Shown one piece after another: positions 59,558 through 64,000 of a stretch of DNA of 64,000 nucleotides (position 1 is its first letter; each line of letters begins with the position of its first letter). This stretch comes from Leptobrachium leishanense (lineage: Eukaryota; Chordata; Amphibia; Anura; Megophryidae): contig CM019063.1 of NCBI GenBank assembly GCA_009667805.1, positions 60,558,881-60,622,880 of the forward strand, read 5' to 3'. The notes under the pieces are model-generated. The model was not told the origin of the DNA, ran no database searches, and saw nothing but the letters and a program-made list of their open reading frames with translations. Made by a program: the position numbers and the translations under genes.

Positions 59558-60590
59558 AAATGCTGTTTTGAAGAATATTTGGAAGCAGCAGCAGTTTTTT
59601 TCTTTGTTCTGAGGCCTGCCTATCACTGAGTCCCTGCAGAGCAATGCAGCCAGGACTTAAATTTCCACCTTCTCACCTTCCAGGGTGCACCACACACTGT
59701 CTGGAACTGCTGGGAAGGCTGGGGGTAAGGCAGCAGTGTAGACTTCTTTTGGCATGCCCTCCTCTTGACATCATCAGAGGGGGCCAGGCACCAGCAAGGA
59801 GGAAGGGACCAGGAGGAGAGCACAGGCTTCCGTATCCAGCACCGCGGGGGGAGTCTGCTCTCTGACCTTGCAGATACAATGCAGCTCACTGGGCACCGGC
59901 TGCATCTTAGAGGAGGAGCAGCAGGGACACAGCACCAGGCAAATAGTTTACAAATTTGGATCCCTGTCAAGGCAAGTGACCAGGGATTCAAATTTTTTTG
60001 CACCCCCTCCTGGTCTTGGGTCCTTAGGTGGCCACCTGTACCGCCTTACAGTGCCAGCTCCTCTGATCACATCACTTGCCTGACAATCCTCAGCTCTGGC
60101 AGATGTGTGTAAACATGCTGCATCCCCTCCCCATGCTGTTCAAAGTTTAAGGGTCTGCAGAGAGAGGGGGTGCAGCATGTTTACACAAATCTGCCAGAGC
60201 TGCGGATTGTCAGGCAAGCAGTGTGAAGAAGCAGAGGGGAGATTTTATTTAATCAGCCCTCCCTTGTCACTTACTGGGAGGGGGTTATTATCGGTCCCTA
60301 CATACACTCCTGACAATTGGAAGCGTTCAGGAGCAACATGAGCTGCCGAGCGCTTCCGATTCTCTGCCTGCCACTGCAGGAGGAGCATCATGCTCTCTCC
60401 TGTTAGTTCACGCTGGTGGTGAGGTGCCGGTACTGAGTACCGGTGAGTACCCCCTGAAAAAAAGCCCTGGGGTCAACTCTAAACCTAAGATGCTCCATTT
60501 TTAGGCACCAGATTATGCTCCTTCTTTTAACATGAGCACAGCAAGTTACCCTAAAAGTAACAACACCCTGGCTGTTGCACCATACTCATG
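59558..60590. other. Sequence interrupted by the LINE, with one palindrome
   Basis: Continuous with 53716-53829 before the LINE inserted. GC-rich patches and short open frames, no recognised gene. 60073-60223 is an imperfect palindrome pairing TTGCCTGACAATCC with GGATTGTCAGGCAA and GCATGTTTACAC with GTGTAAACATGC. Confidence 0.55.
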
Positions 60591-60800
60591 TCAGTAAATT
60601 GACACATTTCTGTGTGGAGGGAGCTCCTCCTCTTTGGAAGGCCGTTAATAATGAGCTGATTGACTTGACACATTTCTGGGTGGATGGAGTTCCTTCTCTT
60701 TGGAAGGCTGTAGTGTCCAGCGTGAGACGATTGATAGTTTTCTGGGTGCAGCGGGCTGCTCCTCTTTGGAAGGCTGTAAAACGTAGATTTATCGGTGTTA
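60590..60800 (+). repeat. Three diverged 66-69-bp tandem repeats
   Basis: Each contains a TTTCTGGGTGGA-like block and CTCTTTGGAAGGCTGT. The plus frame 60575-60814 reads a repeated 16-residue motif like LTHFWVDGVPSLWKAV. I do not recognise it as a protein family. Confidence 0.65.
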
Positions 60801-61198
60801 CAAAAGAACCTTGACCCCAAGGCTGGCTGTCCACTGCGCCCATAGTTAGAAGGCTGATGTGAAATTTCAGCACCAAGGAGAGCACTCTCGAATAAAGTCG
60901 AACAGAAAAACGTTGCTGAAGGCTGCGGGGGTGGGACCCCTGTCCTTGGTGCACCTTGAACAGCACCGCTGAATGAGCAGGACTGAAGAAAAAAAAAACA
61001 CACCGCATTTGGCAAAATTGGGAGTCAAATATTTTGCCAAAAAATACTCACAAAGTCAGTAACTAAAAAGGCTTTTTGCTGTGAATGAAAAGAATAAACG
61101 GTTGTTTTTTTAAATTTATTTTTACATTGAATCCTATGGGCTGCCGACCAGCATCACTTCTCTGTGGGATAATTTCCCTGCCGTGGTACGGCAGTTTA

Positions 61199-61623
61199 GG
61201 CTAGGGTCAGACTGAGGCAGTGCGAATGCGCGTGCAGCCGCACTTAATCACGGCCGTGCTAGCAGCAGATGCCGGGCAATGACGGCCAATATACGAAGTA
61301 CGGTCGCACAAAAGTGCGGCCACGCAACGCAAGCGGCAAACAAACGCATTTTTTCGAGAACGTGAAACCACTAGTACTGACGTACAGAGTGCGCTGCGTC
61401 CGCTAGAGGCGTGTGTGCGTGATTGGGAGACGTCAGACGCTGCTAATGTCCGGCCAACATAACGTCCAGACACAAAAAGTGTTTTATTGATGATCCGTAC
61501 AAAATCACTGACGAAAATGCGCATAGTATGACCGCTATCGCGTATTCCGTGAAAAAATGCGTCTATTCGTTCGAACGCACTTTTTCACAGACAACGTAAA
61601 AATGCGTTCGTCTGACCCTAGCC
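61199..61623. mobile_element. Harbinger-like MITE, type B
   Basis: Termini GGCTAGGGTCAGACTGAGG and GTCTGACCCTAGCC. TTA on both sides (61196-61198, 61624-61626). Confidence 0.9.
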
Positions 61624-61626
61624 TTA

Positions 61627-62318
61627 ACTATACAAGTAATCTTTTTTCGTGAAAATTTGTTCCAGATCATCCCGGCGTCTTCCGACAAATCCCATTGAAA
61701 TGGGTAAGATTGCTAGTGTGTTGTAGTCGCAAAAAATCATCTGAAGTCATCCAATGGAAGTCAGAGGCAGTGGAAGAGGGTTGATTCACCTTCATGTTGG
61801 GATTGGATGGACGACAAAAGACAATAACGGACGATCGCACAAATATGGACCCGGTGGACGGCCAGCCTTAGACCCTATTGCACAGGAACTTTGACTTGCT
61901 TGAGTCGATATCTCTATGTGTCACAGGTAATCCTCCGGCCAAGGGCAAAGTCTGTGAGTGAACTGATTTCCTAGAATCCGGTGGCCACTGCGATGACTGT
62001 CTGCTGTCAATCTCTTTCCCGATCGATCAGGACGCAGAAACGAAAAGGCACACACAAGGTGTGTTTCCAAAACTGCCCATTTACTTGGATTCGTATAGCT
62101 TTTATGAGATCCAGAAATGGGGCTGTGTCCCACCCAAAGTATATTCATTTCATAAGCAACGGGAAAGGAAAAGCCATATATGGTGGCAGATACATTCAAA
62201 AGGTTTTAAGAACAGAAAGCTATATATATGCACAAGGTGAATGTATATTCTCCAAAGAAATCTTAGTCAGCAAGCTCCAGGCACCCCCCACAAACTGTGC
62301 CAACAACTTCAACTAATA
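61627..62318. other. No recognised gene
   Basis: Contains one MITE-like end (GGACGGCCAGCCTTA near 61857) with no partner. Short open frames only. Confidence 0.5.
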
Positions 62319-62640
62319 TGAAATAACAATGAAGCCACACCAATAGCGCTCACACATACCGCTCACTTGTACTGCCCGATGATTGGCATTCCCGAGCTTC
62401 TTAGATGAGCCTCATGGAAGAGTAACTGCACGTTGGGTAAGGTGTGGCACATTAGAGCAGACCACTTTTTGATCGAACACCCTTAACTTTAAGTTTTTTT
62501 CCCTGCCACTTCTCTCTGTGTATGTTGTGCTCTATCACTCTCTCTTCCCCTTCATAGAACAAAGTGGCTGCTCTAATGTGGTACAAGTGAGCGGTATGTG
62601 TGAGCGCTATCGGTGTTGTCACTCCAAGCTTCATTGTTGT
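62319..62640. repeat. Interrupted inverted repeat
   Basis: ATAGCGCTCACACATACCGC at the left pairs with GCGGTATGTGTGAGCGCTAT at the right, and CACATTAGAGCAG at 62449 pairs with CTGCTCTAATGTG near 62570. The type of element is unknown. Confidence 0.75.
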
Positions 62641-62839
62641 TTTATGTTAATTAAAGAACAGAAAGGTAGCTAGAAATATGTGTGTAGGTACTACGTCGTC
62701 CCCGTGGGGGGTTGGACTGAAGGCCGTCGGGCGACATAGCACGTCCCGTTGGCGTCTATTGGCTGCAACAGGCCCACCCATTATGAAGCTCCAAGGTGGA
62801 AAAGAACCATTCTCAGAACTGGAAATAGGTTAGAATTTG

Positions 62840-62912
62840 AAAGTATATTTAATTTTTATTATACGGATATTCCGAAGCAGAATATCCGTATAATAAAAAT
62901 TAAATATACTTT
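62840..62912. repeat. Perfect 32-bp hairpin with 9-base loop
   Basis: Arms 62840-62871 and 62881-62912 are exact reverse complements around the loop CCGAAGCAG. The stem is AT-rich, with CGGATATT next to the loop. Confidence 0.92.
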
Positions 62913-62965
62913 TATGTTCATATTCTAATGAGGGTTTAATCCCATCTGGTTAGAACGCTCTCTAA

Positions 62966-63392
62966 GGCTAGGGTCAGACGAAAGCATTTTTCCCCGCAAA
63001 CGTGAAAAAGTGCGTCCGAACGCATTGACGTATTTTTTCACGGAATGCGCAAAAACGGTCAGACGACGCGCATTTTCGGGCGTGATTTTGTACGGATCGT
63101 CAATAAAACTCTTTTTGCGTCTGGACGTTATGTAGGCTGGACATTAGCAGTGTCTGACATCTCCTAATCACGCAAACACGCCGCTATGCCGCAGCTGCGC
63201 ACTCAGTACGTCAGTACTAGCGGTTCAGCGTTCTCAAAAAAATGCGTTCAAATTCCACTTGCGTTGCGCGGCCGGACTTTTGTGCGGCCGTACATCGTAT
63301 ATTGGCCGTCATTGCCCGTCATTTGCTGCTAGTGCGGCCGTAATTATGTGCGCCAGAACGCACGTTAAAAGTGCGCTGGTCTGACCCCAGCC
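62966..63392. mobile_element. Harbinger-like MITE, type B
   Basis: Termini GGCTAGGGTCAGACGAAAGC and GGTCTGACCCCAGCC. TAA on both sides (62963-62965, 63393-63395). Confidence 0.9.
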
Positions 63393-64000
63393 TAAATTGT
63401 TCACCATCTCTTAGGAGATAGGTGAACTTTCTTTTCTTTGTTAGGCCCACCCATTAGTTGGCACGCTCCACGAGTCAACTGTGTAGACAGAGTGTGCTAG
63501 TACGCCCTGCTGGCATTAATGCCATCCCTCCAGGCACAACCCAACTGGCGGTAAGGTAACCCTTATCTAAGAAAGAGAGTGAGAGTGGACGTCTTTCCAC
63601 TCTGACGCCCGTGTGGCCACGTCGCTGAGCACTGCAAGGCTCGATCCCCCTATGGAGGATCACGCGCGTCTAGCGTTTTGACAGGGAAGCTTTCTGCATG
63701 TCCCCTTGTAGCGCGCGCAACAGCGTGTGGCCGGCCCCGTTGAAGAGTCACAACGCTAAAACAGACGCCGGGAGGAACGTCAGTACGGGTGCACCTAGTG
63801 TGCTCCTTAGGGTTGCCAGGTCGGCCATGTTTTCCTGGACACCTATTACTATTCCATGCCAAGGGGAGCACAGGGAAAAGCGCCGCCCTGCAAGATGTAT
63901 AATTCATATGCTGCGGGAAGGAAGTCAAAGCAGGTCCTTACCCGCAGCGTATGGATTCTACATGCTGTGGGGTGGCATTTTTCATGCACTGCCCATCAGC
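63393..64000. other. End of window: small hairpin and dispersed repeats
   Basis: GTTCACCATCTC/GAGATAGGTGAAC forms a hairpin at about 63399-63430. 63570-63640 shares GAGTGGA and TGTGGCC segments with 14730-14760 in inverted order. The last 45 bases resemble 20407-20452. No gene. Confidence 0.5.

Overview
This is vertebrate nuclear DNA, most likely from an amphibian and probably a frog. That reading is an inference from the repeat families: L1/Tx1-type LINEs, Penelope-like elements with hammerhead ribozymes, hAT-like and PIF/Harbinger-like short elements, a Helitron-like element, and many minisatellites inside transposons. I see no bacterial or viral gene organisation. Nearly every long open frame is a shadow of a tandem repeat or palindromic element. 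No intact host gene is visible. The only host-like coding sequence is a duplicated, frameshifted HEAT-repeat (possibly MROH-like) sequence and one candidate first exon.

Layout. 1-12.7 kb: the right part of a giant compound palindromic element. Inverted arrays of a 54-bp minisatellite flank a core centred on a hairpin near 5262, and a hAT-like terminus lies at 12736. It is riddled with nested insertions (Harbinger-like copies, a hAT-like element, a solo LTR). 13-21 kb: further short DNA transposons, Penelope relics and AT-rich sequence without genes. 21.2-23.6 kb: a hAT-like element with 8-bp target duplications and several nested insertions. 23.9-32.0 kb: copy 1 of a direct segmental duplication carrying the HEAT-repeat sequence and its 45-bp VNTR. 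A 3.2-kb TTA-flanked element lies in copy 1 and holds an L1 fragment with ORF1 only; copy 2 has the empty site. 31.8-41.5 kb: a nest of insertions. A Helitron-like element contains a Penelope-like element with 16-bp target duplication, which contains a hAT-like element with 8-bp duplication, which contains a 3.1-kb G-rich minisatellite.

41.7-47.6 kb: GGGCCCTATTAC-type elements, a hAT-like element carrying a 22-bp minisatellite, and a second Penelope fragment. 47.6-52.5 kb: copy 2 of the segmental duplication. 53.8-59.5 kb: an essentially full-length L1/Tx1-type LINE on the minus strand with a 17-bp target duplication, ORF1 and ORF2 recognisable but frameshifted. 59.6-64 kb: more palindromes and two more Harbinger-like copies.

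How it fits together: the window is a history of nested transposition, not a set of cooperating genes. Target duplications, a paralogous empty site and complementary frameshifts allow many events to be put in order. The most functional-looking non-protein element is the hammerhead ribozyme motif in the 3' Penelope repeat (40492-40553), whose conserved core is intact. The inverted 5' copy has a changed core.
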